The notes under the pieces: model-generated
What the model was told of the DNA's origin: nothing
Databases searched by the model: none
The model's input: the letters and a program-made list of their open reading frames with translations, nothing else
Position numbers and translations under genes: made by a program
Source of the DNA: Bacilli bacterium
GTDB taxonomy: Bacteria; Bacillota_I; Bacilli_A; RFN20; CAG-826
NCBI GenBank assembly: GCA_016296775.1
Contig: JAEDIE010000015.1
Coordinates: 1 to 27,542, forward strand
Reading direction: 5' to 3'
DNA length: 27,542 nucleotides
Shown: positions 1 to 8,407 of the stretch, piece after piece
Layout: each line of letters opens with the position of its first letter
How positions within the stretch are numbered: position 1 is the stretch's first letter

Positions 1-878
1 TTACTAGCATCATACATTTTAATATTTTTAATTCCTTCAAGAGCTAAAGAATCAGAAATTAAATTAGCAACCTCTTCACTATTTCCATAAATTGAACCAT
101 AAACAATTAATACACCTTTAACTTCAGGTTCATATCTTGACCACTTGTCATATAAAGAAATTAAATAATTAATATCTTGTCTCCAAATTGGACCATGTAA
201 TGGACAAATAGTTTCAATTTCTATTGTACTAGCTTTCTTTAATATAGCTTGAACTTGAGTACCATATTTGCCAACGATATTTGTATAATATCTTCTTGAT
301 TCATCTAAGTAATCGTGGGCAAAATCAACTTCATGAGCAAATAAATTTCCATTTAAAGCAGCGAATGTACCAAAAGCATCTGCTGAAAATAATGTTTTTG
401 TATAAGCATCATATGTAACCATAACTTCTGGCCAGTGAACCATTGGAGCAAAAACAAAAACTAATGTATGTTTTCCTAAAACTAATTGATCCATTTCTTT
501 AACAAGAGTTACATTTTTAGGTTCAAATCCATTATTAAAATTTTTAAACATTCTAAGTGTTTTATCATTTAAAACAACATTAACATCTGGATAAAGATCA
601 ATTACTTTCTTTAAAGTATATGCATGATCTGGTTCCATATGGTTAATAATTAAATAATCTAATGTTCTTCCATCTAATCCATCAACTAATTTTTTAAGAA
701 AAACATCTTCAACACTTTTATCAACACTATCTAATAAACATGTCTTTTCATCTAATATTAAATAAGAGTTATAACTAACCCCATTATTTAATGGATAGAT
801 ATTTTCAAATAACGCTAATCTTCTTTCACTAGCACCAATATAATAGGTGTCTTTTGTAACTAATCTTTTCTTATACAT
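1..878 (-). CDS. Flavodiiron protein (A-type flavoprotein), partial at left edge
   Basis: Oxygen or nitric-oxide reductase of anaerobes: a metallo-beta-lactamase-like diiron domain followed by a flavodoxin domain, cytoplasmic. About 292 residues lie in the window and the reading frame runs open off base 1, so the C-terminal end is missing. I translated it from the reverse strand. Diiron motif H80-x-E-x-D-H85 (HMEPDH) is intact; later come the SADAFGTF segment, the LHGPIW segment carrying a metal His, and VYGSIYGN, the FMN phosphate loop that opens the flavodoxin domain. The start is the ATG at 878-876, preceded by a GAGG Shine-Dalgarno at about 890. It is divergent from the superoxide reductase gene, with a 129-base shared regulatory gap, which suggests joint O2/superoxide defence. 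Family assignment is firm; O2 versus NO as the main substrate cannot be decided. Confidence 0.93.
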   Translation of the reverse strand, partial: MYKKRLVTKDTYYIGASERRLALFENIYPLNNGVSYNSYLILDEKTCLLDSVDKSVEDVFLKKLVDGLDGRTLDYLIINHMEPDHAYTLKKVIDLYPDVNVVLNDKTLRMFKNFNNGFEPKNVTLVKEMDQLVLGKHTLVFVFAPMVHWPEVMVTYDAYTKTLFSADAFGTFAALNGNLFAHEVDFAHDYLDESRRYYTNIVGKYGTQVQAILKKASTIEIETICPLHGPIWRQDINYLISLYDKWSRYEPEVKGVLIVYGSIYGNSEEVANLISDSLALEGIKNIKMYDAS

Positions 879-902
879 AATTTCAACCTCACTATTATTA
901 AT

Positions 903-908
903 ATTATA
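903..908 (-). promoter_or_regulatory. Putative -10 box for the flavodiiron gene
   Basis: Reading the minus strand, TATAAT lies 13 bases before the GAGG Shine-Dalgarno of the gene starting at 878. I see no good -35 box at 16-18 bases, so this is a weak call based on the -10 alone. Confidence 0.4.
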
Positions 909-959
909 ATCTTTCTATATATATTTTTATATAAATTATTAACTTTAAAATCACATAAA

Positions 960-1001
960 TTAACATTTATCATTAAAAGTATTATACTAATCTTAAAGGA
1001 G
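960..1001 (+). promoter_or_regulatory. Promoter and RBS of desulfoferrodoxin
   Basis: TTAACA (960-965), a 17-base spacer and TATACT (983-988) form a good sigma-A type promoter. AAAGGAG at 995-1001 is the Shine-Dalgarno, 6 bases before the ATG at 1008. Transcription would begin close to base 995, so the leader is expected to be only about 13 bases. Confidence 0.65.
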
Positions 1002-1007
1002 TAAATT

Positions 1008-1388
1008 ATGGAAAAACTTAGTTTATTATATTGCACACATTGCAAAAAAATCGTTGAATTAATTCCTTCAACACATTGTTGCCCAACTGTATGTTGTGGA
1101 GAAAAAATGATCGAATTAGTAGCAAATACTACCGAAGCTGCTACAGAAAAACATATTCCAGTTATTAATGTTAACGAAAATATTGTTGAAGTTACTGTTG
1201 GAAGTGTAATTCACCCAATGACAGAAGTTCACTATATTCAATTTATATACTTAGTAACTAATAAAAATGTTTATAGACATGACTTAAAATGGAGTGATGC
1301 TCCTAAAGCTACATTTGCTTTAACTGAAGGCGAAGAAGTTGTTGAAGCTTTAGCTTATTGTAACCTTCATGGTTTATGGAAAAAATAA
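1008..1388 (+). CDS. dfx: Desulfoferrodoxin (superoxide reductase, two-iron type)
   Basis: Reduces superoxide to hydrogen peroxide without making O2, a cytoplasmic defence enzyme of anaerobes. The 126 residues match the usual length. The N-terminal desulforedoxin-like centre has C9, C12, C29 and C30; the catalytic iron site has H49 (in EKHIPV, with the E47-K48 pair), H69 (HPM), H75 and the C-terminal C118/H121 (YCNLHGLW). Both iron centres are therefore complete. Two additional cysteines, C24 and C25, are not part of the known ligands. The start has a strong AAAGGAG seven bases upstream. It is divergent from a flavodiiron protein, and together the two would remove O2 and superoxide. Very confident. 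Confidence 0.96.
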   Translation: MEKLSLLYCTHCKKIVELIPSTHCCPTVCCGEKMIELVANTTEAATEKHIPVINVNENIVEVTVGSVIHPMTEVHYIQFIYLVTNKNVYRHDLKWSDAPKATFALTEGEEVVEALAYCNLHGLWKK

Positions 1389-1410
1389 TTAAATAAATAA
1401 ATTTTTGTTC

Positions 1411-1451
1411 TATAATTATCAATGGCTTTCGAGCCATTGATAAAAAGAAGG
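1411..1451 (+). promoter_or_regulatory. -10 box plus UUCG hairpin ahead of the PII-like gene
   Basis: TATAAT (1411-1416) is directly followed by a perfect 11-bp inverted repeat, 1417-1427 with 1432-1442, closed by a TTCG tetraloop. The AGAAGG Shine-Dalgarno (1446-1451) begins four bases after the stem. There is no T-run on either side, so it is not a normal terminator. It could be an operator overlapping the start of transcription, or a 5' hairpin that stabilises the mRNA or tunes ribosome access. The -35 region is weak. Confidence 0.5.
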
Positions 1452-1458
1452 TGTTGTT

Positions 1459-1794
1459 ATGAAGAATATTTTAATATTGATTCTTAAAAATGGCGATACA
1501 ACTGGAGAATTATTCCAAACTTTATCTCATAAAGGGTTTAATTCGTCAGTCATTATTGCTAAATCATTAAAACATATTTTACAAGACGATGAAGAAGATG
1601 ATGAAAGATTGTTTTTTAATCTACGCCATTTAGCTACAGGAACTCATAAAGATTCTTGTTTTTCTTACTTTATTTTAGATGACGAAGATTTGAAAACAGT
1701 TAAAGATATAATTAGACAATATACCAATAACTTTAAAGATGTTAGGGGTGGAATGTACTCTTATAAAATAGATAATTACGAAGGAAGTATTTAA
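1459..1794 (+). CDS. Small PII-like protein, probable antiporter regulator
   Basis: A 111-residue soluble protein with no signal peptide or membrane segment. It opens with a hydrophobic strand (KNILILIL), then helix and strand (GFNSSVII), an acidic loop (residues about 43-50), a strand (CFSYFILDD) and a helix (LKTVKDIIRQYT). This order fits the ferredoxin-like fold of PII/YaaQ-type sensors, but I do not recognise a named family. The next gene, a cation/proton antiporter, starts one base after its stop, so the two are almost certainly co-translated; I infer that it senses a nucleotide or ion and controls the transporter. The start is supported by AGAAGG seven bases upstream. Confidence 0.7.
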   Translation: MKNILILILKNGDTTGELFQTLSHKGFNSSVIIAKSLKHILQDDEEDDERLFFNLRHLATGTHKDSCFSYFILDDEDLKTVKDIIRQYTNNFKDVRGGMYSYKIDNYEGSI

Positions 1795-1795
1795 T

Positions 1796-3115
1796 ATGAA
1801 TACTTATATCTATTTAGGTGTGGCAATAATTATTGCCCTACTTTCAACTCGTCTTATGAAATTAATTAAGTTACCTAACGTAACTGGATATCTTTTAACT
1901 GGTGTTTTAGTTGGACCATATGTTTTAGGATTATTTTTTAATGGATTTAAATTTGATTCTACTGCAATAACTAGTTCAAGTATTGGAACTATTGTAAATA
2001 ATTTAGGATTTATAAGTGAAATTGCTCTCGCTTTTATAGCTTTTACAATTGGAAGTAGTTTTAATTTAAAAAGCATTAAGAAAGTAGGAAAGAAAGTTTT
2101 AGCAATAACTTTCTTTGAAGCTTTTGGAGCTAGTATTTTTGTATTTTTATTTTTGATGGTTGCCCATTTTATATATGGAGCAATCAACCCCTCTTCAACT
2201 AACGAAATTTCTTGGCCATTAATTTTAACTTTAGCAGCTATAAGTTGTGCAACTGCTCCAGCTGCAACACTTTTAATTGTTAGACAATATAAAGCAAATG
2301 GTCCAGTTACAGAAACATTGCTTCCTGTAGTTGCTTTAGATGATGCAGTTGCTTTGATTCTTTTTTCTATATTGTTTAGTATTGCTAAAACAATTGGATT
2401 TGGAAACGGAACAATAAATTTATATGAGATGTTAGCTAAACCAGTAATTGAAATAGTATTATCTTTAGTTATCGGAGCCTTATTAGGATTTCTTATTTCT
2501 TTATTATTTAATTTATTTAAATCAAGAGCTAATAGAATGGGTTTATGTATTTTTGCATTGTTTTTAAATCTTGGTTTACAAATACTATTTAGCCAGGATT
2601 TCATGGGGAATTTTGAACTTTCCAGCTTACTTATGTGCATGATAACTGGTGCAATTTTAATTAATTTTAGAAAAGATTCTATTCTTACATTTAATAGAAT
2701 TGATGAGATTACGCCGCCTATTTTTATGCTTTTCTTTATATTAAGTGGGGCTAATTTAAACTTAACAGTCTTTGCAAGTGATAATAATATAATTCTTTTT
2801 ATTATCGCTTTAACTTATGTTATTTCTAGAGTTATTGGAAAATATTTTGGTTCATTGTTTGGTGCTGTTATTACTAAAGCTGAACCTAGTGTTAAAAAAT
2901 ATTTAGGATTAACATTAATTCCTCAAGCTGGTGTTGCAATCGGTTTAGCAACTAGTGCAGGTAGATCCTTATCTTCTTATAACGCTGAGCTAGGAACATT
3001 AATTGTTGCAACAATTTTAACATCAACAATTATTTATGAATTAGTTGGTCCAGCTATAACAAAATTTGCTCTTGTTAAAGCAAAAGAAATCGAACTTCCA
3101 TCAAGAAATAAATAG
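1796..3115 (+). CDS. Cation/proton antiporter, CPA2 (Kef/NapA-like) family
   Basis: Membrane antiporter exchanging Na+ or K+ for protons. The 439 residues are almost entirely hydrophobic helices (about 12-13). Signature features: the N-terminal LPNVTGYLLTGVLVGP segment, a CATAPAATLL unwound-helix region (about 151-160) and the paired aspartates D182-D183 in VALDDAVAL, which match the ion-binding DD pair of NapA-type exchangers. There is no C-terminal RCK/TrkA domain of the sort found on full-length Kef proteins, so regulation may come from the small PII-like protein encoded one base upstream. AAGGAAG (1781-1787), inside the end of that gene, is the Shine-Dalgarno. Ion specificity cannot be read from sequence. 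Confidence 0.9.
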   Translation: MNTYIYLGVAIIIALLSTRLMKLIKLPNVTGYLLTGVLVGPYVLGLFFNGFKFDSTAITSSSIGTIVNNLGFISEIALAFIAFTIGSSFNLKSIKKVGKKVLAITFFEAFGASIFVFLFLMVAHFIYGAINPSSTNEISWPLILTLAAISCATAPAATLLIVRQYKANGPVTETLLPVVALDDAVALILFSILFSIAKTIGFGNGTINLYEMLAKPVIEIVLSLVIGALLGFLISLLFNLFKSRANRMGLCIFALFLNLGLQILFSQDFMGNFELSSLLMCMITGAILINFRKDSILTFNRIDEITPPIFMLFFILSGANLNLTVFASDNNIILFIIALTYVISRVIGKYFGSLFGAVITKAEPSVKKYLGLTLIPQAGVAIGLATSAGRSLSSYNAELGTLIVATILTSTIIYELVGPAITKFALVKAKEIELPSRNK

Positions 3116-3123
3116 CTTTTAAT

Positions 3124-4338
3124 ATGAAATTTGCCCTTTTACTAATAATTTATTTAATATTTATATCTTTAGGTTTACCTGATTCTTTTATCGGATCATG
3201 TTGGCCTACAATGAGTAGCTATTTTCAAATTAGTAGGGATTTACAGGGGTTATTTTCATTTTTAGTAAGTATTTGCACTATTTCAAGTTCTTTTTTAACC
3301 ATTTATTTAACTAAAAAATTAAAGAATTATGGGGTCATTTGTTTATCGATTGGTTTAACAGTAAGTGGATTAATAATTATAGGATTTGCTCCTAATTATT
3401 ACATATTGTTATTAGCCGCAATACCTTTAGGATTTGGAGGAGGAGCAATTGATTCAATTTTAAATAATTATGTAGCAAATAACTATAAAGCTATACATTT
3501 AAATTGGTTACATGCTTTTTGGGGTATTGGAGCATTTATTTCACCACTAATTATTGGATCATTTATTGTAAACCCAAGCGGATTTAAAGATGCTGCTTTT
3601 GTACTTGCTATTATTCAAACTATTATTCTTCTAATTAGTTTATCCACTATTGTTTTATGGATAAAAGTAGATAAAATTAACGCTTTAAATAGTAGAGAAA
3701 ACACTACAAATTCAAAAAATAGTGAGGAAAACATAGGGTTTTTTAAAACTTTTAAAATTAGAGGTGTTTTAATAGCTTGTTTAGCTTTCTTTTGTTACAT
3801 TGCAATTGAATCACTTACTTACTCTTGGTTTACAAGTTTATGTGTTTTTGGAATGAATATGAATGAAGATGTAGCAAGTAAATATTTATCTTTATTTTAT
3901 ATAGGTATAACTTTAGGAAGAATAATTAGTGGATTCTTATCAATTAAAATTAAAGATAAAAACTTAATTAGAATAGGAGAAGGAGTTGTTCTTTTAGGGA
4001 TCATCTTTTTAACTTTTAAATTTAGTTTTACATTTATGCCAATTGCTTTATTTACAATTGGTTTAGGATGTGGACCAATTTATCCTTCAATAATTCATTC
4101 AACTGTAGAAAGATTTACCAGCAAATATTCTCAAGCTGTTATGAGTATTCAAATAGGTTTTGCTTATATCGCTAATGTTAGTGTTGCTCCACTATTCGGA
4201 ATTTTAGGAAACGCTACAACTTTCTTAATTCTTCCTTATGTTATATTTGTTTTCTTTGTAATCTTAGTTGTTGGAAATGAGCTAGTATTAAGATTAACTA
4301 AAGATAAAGAAAAATTAGATAAATCATTAGTAAATTAA
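3124..4338 (+). CDS. MFS transporter (sugar-permease-like)
   Basis: A 404-residue major facilitator with about 12 membrane helices split by a polar central loop (around residues 185-205, rich in N, S and E). The N-terminal GLPDSFIGSCWPTM and the LNWLHAFWGIGAF segment are typical of a Firmicute group of MFS proteins related to FucP-type permeases. Substrate unknown. It starts 8 bases after the antiporter stop and no real Shine-Dalgarno is visible, so translation may depend on ribosomes finishing the antiporter. The position suggests one transcription unit with the antiporter, though a shared job is not obvious. Confidence 0.85.
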   Translation: MKFALLLIIYLIFISLGLPDSFIGSCWPTMSSYFQISRDLQGLFSFLVSICTISSSFLTIYLTKKLKNYGVICLSIGLTVSGLIIIGFAPNYYILLLAAIPLGFGGGAIDSILNNYVANNYKAIHLNWLHAFWGIGAFISPLIIGSFIVNPSGFKDAAFVLAIIQTIILLISLSTIVLWIKVDKINALNSRENTTNSKNSEENIGFFKTFKIRGVLIACLAFFCYIAIESLTYSWFTSLCVFGMNMNEDVASKYLSLFYIGITLGRIISGFLSIKIKDKNLIRIGEGVVLLGIIFLTFKFSFTFMPIALFTIGLGCGPIYPSIIHSTVERFTSKYSQAVMSIQIGFAYIANVSVAPLFGILGNATTFLILPYVIFVFFVILVVGNELVLRLTKDKEKLDKSLVN

Positions 4339-4350
4339 TTATAAATTTAC

Positions 4351-4366
4351 TATAATCTTGTAGGAG
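4351..4366 (+). promoter_or_regulatory. -10 box and RBS for the lipoprotein/MATE pair
   Basis: A perfect TATAAT (4351-4356) in the 36-base gap is followed after four bases by TAGGAG (4361-4366), then the ATG at 4375. The -35 region is poor. As at the desulfoferrodoxin gene, the -10 box almost touches the Shine-Dalgarno, implying a very short leader. Confidence 0.5.
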
Positions 4367-4374
4367 AAAAAATT

Positions 4375-5019
4375 ATGAAAAAATTAAGTGTAATTTATTT
4401 ATCAATATTGATGCTTGCTCCTCTTAGTTTAGGAGTAGTTAGTTGTAGTAAAAATACAACTAATAATAATGAAAGCAATAACAATAATAACGATGGAGAC
4501 AATAACAAAGACGACAATAGCAAAGATGATGATACACCTATAAAAAAAGAAGAAGTTTCTTTAGCTACATTTACTAAAGATGTATGCACAAATTTAGTAA
4601 GTGCTCCTAAATCAACTGACGGAGTTTACTTAACTTCAGATGATGTAAACGATGAAATCAATGGCATTAATTTAAAATATTCAACTAATGTAGGTTTAAC
4701 TGGAAATAAAGATTATCCAAATTGTTTACAAATTAAAAAATTAACCGAAAATAATTTAACTTTTACTTCTACAAGTAAAAAGATTACAAAAGTTATTTTA
4801 ACATCATTAAAAAATACAAGTTATGACACAACATACGCTTCATTAACTATGAGTGTTAACGGAAATAAAGAAGAAAATTCTACAACAGATGAAAACGGAA
4901 TCAGTACAATCGTCGCTACATATACATTAGAGAGCGAAACCACTACTCTTTCATTCAGCAATTCTTCAGAAAGAGCAATGTATCTAAAATCAATTGAAGT
5001 ATTAGGATACAATGAGTAG
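4375..5019 (+). CDS. Secreted lipoprotein with Asn/Asp-rich linker
   Basis: A 214-residue lipoprotein: a hydrophobic signal peptide ends in the lipobox V-V-S-C24, followed by a low-complexity linker of Asn, Asp and Lys (about residues 27-58), then a beta-rich globular domain (about 60-214). The end of that domain (strands ending in YLKSIEVLGY) looks like the C-terminal domain of the large lipoprotein at 11790-13706 (YIQSVTFSK), so the two probably share a small beta-sandwich module. No catalytic motif is visible. It overlaps the MATE exporter gene by 8 bases, so it may act with that exporter at the outer face of the membrane. Function unknown. Confidence 0.85.
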   Translation: MKKLSVIYLSILMLAPLSLGVVSCSKNTTNNNESNNNNNDGDNNKDDNSKDDDTPIKKEEVSLATFTKDVCTNLVSAPKSTDGVYLTSDDVNDEINGINLKYSTNVGLTGNKDYPNCLQIKKLTENNLTFTSTSKKITKVILTSLKNTSYDTTYASLTMSVNGNKEENSTTDENGISTIVATYTLESETTTLSFSNSSERAMYLKSIEVLGYNE

Positions 5020-6526
5020 TTTTAAAGAAAAAGTTAAGAAAATATTTAGTCCAATAGATTTAACAAAAGGTAAACCATATGTAGTTATCTTACTTTTTGC
5101 TATTCCGATTCTTATATCTAATATTATTAATCAAGTTTATCATTTAGCTGATGCTATCGTTGTAGGTCAAACAATTCCTAATCAATTTGCAGGAATTAAT
5201 GATACAAATCCTTTATCCTTCCTTCTTATTCAATTTGCAGGAGGAACAACAATTGGCTTAAGTGTTGCTGTTGCTAATAGATATTCAAAAAGAGATTATG
5301 AATCTTTAAGAAAAAGTATAGCTATCTGTATTGTAGTTTGTTTAATTATTACTATATTATTAACAACTTTAGGTCTTATATTTATTAATCCTTTACTTAA
5401 TTGTGTAGGTTTAGATAACAATATCGATCCTGTTTCTTTTAGTGCTGGAAAAATATACATGGTTACCATTATAGCTGGTTTAATTGGCTGCATATCTTAT
5501 AACTTAATTATTTGTATATGTAGGTCAATTGGAGATAGTGTTACTCCATTAATATTTTTAATTATTTCAAACGTATTAAATATTGTATTAGATATAATAT
5601 TTGTTTTAACTTTCCCAACTAACGAATTAAAAGTTTTTGGTGTAGCATTTGCGACTGTAATTTCTTGGATTATATCCTCAATTTTATGTTTTATTTATAC
5701 ATTTAAAAAATATAAATTCATTAGATTGAAGTTATCTGATTTCCAAATCGAAGGAAAAGATTTATTTTATCATTTAAAAATATCTATTCCTTTAGGATTA
5801 CAATATTCAATTTTAGCAATTGGAATTATCATTATGCAAAACGTAATTGTTCAATTTGATATTAACAATTTTACTGAAGGAGATATTGTACATCACTATG
5901 TTCAAGATGGATATGGTGCTGCTTGTAAATTACAAAGCTTTTTGAATACAGTTTATTTTGCTTTATCTTCATCAATTCTTTCTTATGTAGCTCAAAATGA
6001 TGGAATTAAAAATATTGATAGACTCAAAAAAGGTATTAAACAAGGTTATTTAATCGGTGTTATTGTCTATGTAATTTTTACAACTATTGGCTTATTATCT
6101 ACAATTAATGGTGGATTTATTTATTTATTCTTAAAAAGCGAAAACATTACTAAAGAAACAATTAAATATGGATCAATATATTTATGGGTATCTTTACCAT
6201 TAGGTATTGTTTTATTTACACTTCTTTATTCTAGAAATAGCTTACAAGGATTTTCAAAACCATTATTCCCATTTTTAGCAGGTGTAGGAGAATTGCTTGC
6301 TCGTATTATTGCTGCTTTATTCTTCCCTATTTTATTAAATCCTACAAACCCATATTCCGACATTAGTTTTGGTGGAGTTTGTTTTGCAGATGGCTTTGCT
6401 TGGATTGTTGCAGCTATTATTCTTGTATTTCCTTTATTATATACAATCAACAAAAAGAGTAAGGATTTAACATATAAATCTTCAAAATTAATAGAAAATA
6501 ATATTGATAACGAATTAGAAAAATAA
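5012..6526 (+). CDS. MATE family efflux transporter
   Basis: Cation-coupled multidrug or metabolite exporter of the inner membrane. It has 504 residues, slightly longer than the usual ~450, with about 12 helices. The start of the first helix region (LLFAIPILISNIINQVYHLADAIVVGQ) is diagnostic of MATE proteins, and the GGTTIGLSVAVANRYSKRD segment matches the second helix region. A polar stretch around residues 285-300 (FTEGDIVHHYVQDGYG) enlarges the loop between the two halves. The gene overlaps the preceding lipoprotein by 8 bases, with AGGA at 5004-5007. Its TAA stop abuts the stop of the convergent ABC exporter with no gap. Confidence 0.92.
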   Translation: MSSFKEKVKKIFSPIDLTKGKPYVVILLFAIPILISNIINQVYHLADAIVVGQTIPNQFAGINDTNPLSFLLIQFAGGTTIGLSVAVANRYSKRDYESLRKSIAICIVVCLIITILLTTLGLIFINPLLNCVGLDNNIDPVSFSAGKIYMVTIIAGLIGCISYNLIICICRSIGDSVTPLIFLIISNVLNIVLDIIFVLTFPTNELKVFGVAFATVISWIISSILCFIYTFKKYKFIRLKLSDFQIEGKDLFYHLKISIPLGLQYSILAIGIIIMQNVIVQFDINNFTEGDIVHHYVQDGYGAACKLQSFLNTVYFALSSSILSYVAQNDGIKNIDRLKKGIKQGYLIGVIVYVIFTTIGLLSTINGGFIYLFLKSENITKETIKYGSIYLWVSLPLGIVLFTLLYSRNSLQGFSKPLFPFLAGVGELLARIIAALFFPILLNPTNPYSDISFGGVCFADGFAWIVAAIILVFPLLYTINKKSKDLTYKSSKLIENNIDNELEK

Positions 6527-6538
6527 TTATTCTAATTC
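6512..6538. terminator. Inverted repeat across two abutting convergent stop codons
   Basis: GAATTAGAA (6512-6520) and TTCTAATTC (6530-6538) form a perfect 9-bp inverted repeat with a 9-base loop. The loop holds both stop codons: plus-strand TAA at 6524-6526 and the minus-strand stop at 6527-6529. The repeat also encodes the last residues of both proteins (ELEK and ELE). It may act as a bidirectional transcription end, although the stem is AT-rich and T-runs are short. Confidence 0.45.
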
Positions 6539-8407
6539 AAATTTTCCTGTATATAATTGATAATAATATCCGTTTAAATTAATTAATTGATCGTGAGTTC
6601 CTCTTTCGATAATTCTACCATTTTCTAATACCATAATAGCATCAGCATCTTTAATAGTAGATAATCTATGAGCAATTAAGAATACAGTTCTTCCTTTCAT
6701 TAAATTTTCCATTCCAGAAAGAACTATAGCTTCAGTTCTTGTATCAATACTTGAAGTAGCTTCATCAAGAATTAATGTAGGACAATTACTTACTGCAGCT
6801 CTAGCTATATTTAATAATTGAGCTTGTCCTTGACTTAAATTGCTTCCGTTTCCTTTAATATAAGTATTATATCCATTTGGAAGACGGGATATAAAACTAT
6901 CTGCATTAGCAAGCTTAGCTGCTTCAATACATTCTTCATCAGTAGCATCTAATCTACCATATCTAATATTATCCATAATTGTTCCGCTAAATAAATTTGT
7001 ATCTTGAAGAACAACACCTAAACTTCTTCTTAAATCCTTCTTTTTAATTTTATTAATATTAATTCCATCATATCTGATCTTTCCATCAGCAATATCATAG
7101 AATCTATTAATCAAATTAGTAATTGTTGTTTTTCCAGCTCCAGTTGCCCCAACAAAAGCAATTTTTTGACCAGGTTTAGCATAGACCGAAACATTATGTA
7201 AAACTAAACGTTTTTCGTTATATCCAAAATCAACATCATCAAGAACAATATCGCCCTTTAATAAAGTATATGTAATTGTATTTGTTTCTTTATGAGGATG
7301 TTTCCAAGCCCAACAATTAGTATCTTTATTATTTTCTACTTCTTCAATATTTCCTTTTTCATCAACAAAAGCTCTAATTAAAGTGACATAGCCTTCATCA
7401 ACTTCTTTCTTTTCATCAAGTAACTTATATACTCTACTAACACCACCAACTGCCATAGCAATAGGATTAACTTGGTTAGATACTTGAGCAACATTATTTG
7501 TAAATTGCCTAACCATTGGAAGGAAAGAAACTAAAATACCAATATTTATAGGTTGAAAACCTCTAAGAGATAAATTATCAATATTAAAAACAAATAATAA
7601 TGTTCCAACAACAATAACAATAATATATAAGAAGTTACCAATATTACCCATAATAGGCATTAAAATATTAGAATATTTATTAGCATCTCTACTTTCTTTT
7701 TCTAATTGATTATTAATTTCTTTAAATTTTATAATTGCTTCTTCTTCATGATTGAATGATTTAACAACTTTTAAACCATTCATCATTTCTTCAATATAAC
7801 CTTCTTCTTTTGCTAAAGTTGCTTGTGTTTTCATAAATCCCTTAGCACTTCTTCCAGCAATATGTTTAGAAGTAACAACCATAGCTATTGATCCTATTAA
7901 AACAACAATCGAAAGATAAATACTCGAATATAACATTGTCGCAAATACAGAAACAAAAGCCACAAAACAAATTAAGAAATCTGATAAAGTTTGACTTAAT
8001 AATTGTCTAATTGTATCAATATCATTAGTAAATGTAGACATTATTGAACCTTTTTCATTTTGATCAAAATATGAAATAGGTAAATCTTCTAGGTGTGAAA
8101 ATACTTTTACTCTTAACTCATGAAGATACATTTGAGCATATCTTGCTGTTAATTGAGAATATGTAAATCCACTTATTATAGAAATAACATAAAAAGTAAT
8201 CATTAAAGATAAATATAAGAAGAAATCATTACTAATTGTACTAAAACCTTCTTTAATACCAGTTTCTATCAAATTAACGGTATTTTGTAACATAATAGGA
8301 GCAACAATAGCTCCAAGAGCATTCAAAAATGCACAAACTATAACAATAGTTATAACTACTGGATGAGCTTTAAAATAATCTTTAATCAATCTAAATAAGT
8401 TCTTCAT
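6527..8407 (-). CDS. Heterodimeric ABC exporter half, non-canonical signature subunit
   Basis: ABC half-transporter of 626 residues: six membrane helices in the first ~320 residues, then an ATPase domain from about 380. Walker A is GATGAGKT (420-427), the Q-loop Gln is 468, Walker B is LILDE with catalytic Glu 549, and the switch His is 580. The signature is LSQGQ (524-528) in place of LSGGQ. A polar linker with two Trp (about 340-385) precedes the ATPase. The partner gene ends one base inside this start (TAATG overlap), with GGAGGAG as Shine-Dalgarno. The complementary defects in the two subunits show they form one exporter; the cargo is unknown, with drugs, lipids or peptides all possible. 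Confidence 0.93.
   Translation of the reverse strand: MKNLFRLIKDYFKAHPVVITIVIVCAFLNALGAIVAPIMLQNTVNLIETGIKEGFSTISNDFFLYLSLMITFYVISIISGFTYSQLTARYAQMYLHELRVKVFSHLEDLPISYFDQNEKGSIMSTFTNDIDTIRQLLSQTLSDFLICFVAFVSVFATMLYSSIYLSIVVLIGSIAMVVTSKHIAGRSAKGFMKTQATLAKEEGYIEEMMNGLKVVKSFNHEEEAIIKFKEINNQLEKESRDANKYSNILMPIMGNIGNFLYIIVIVVGTLLFVFNIDNLSLRGFQPINIGILVSFLPMVRQFTNNVAQVSNQVNPIAMAVGGVSRVYKLLDEKKEVDEGYVTLIRAFVDEKGNIEEVENNKDTNCWAWKHPHKETNTITYTLLKGDIVLDDVDFGYNEKRLVLHNVSVYAKPGQKIAFVGATGAGKTTITNLINRFYDIADGKIRYDGININKIKKKDLRRSLGVVLQDTNLFSGTIMDNIRYGRLDATDEECIEAAKLANADSFISRLPNGYNTYIKGNGSNLSQGQAQLLNIARAAVSNCPTLILDEATSSIDTRTEAIVLSGMENLMKGRTVFLIAHRLSTIKDADAIMVLENGRIIERGTHDQLINLNGYYYQLYTGKFELE

Noticed and set aside
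1417..1442. UUCG hairpin as a normal terminator of desulfoferrodoxin
   Set aside because: No T-run follows on either strand, and a TATAAT box precedes it, so a regulatory or stability role is more likely.
1810..2640. 276-codon reverse-strand frame inside the antiporter gene
   Set aside because: It is an antisense shadow of a well-supported membrane protein; its composition is not protein-like and it has no Shine-Dalgarno.
4465..4550. Asn/Asp codon repeats as a phase-variable tract
   Set aside because: The AAT/AAC/GAT mix is irregular, and in-frame changes would only alter linker length; no homopolymer or pure repeat able to switch the gene is present.
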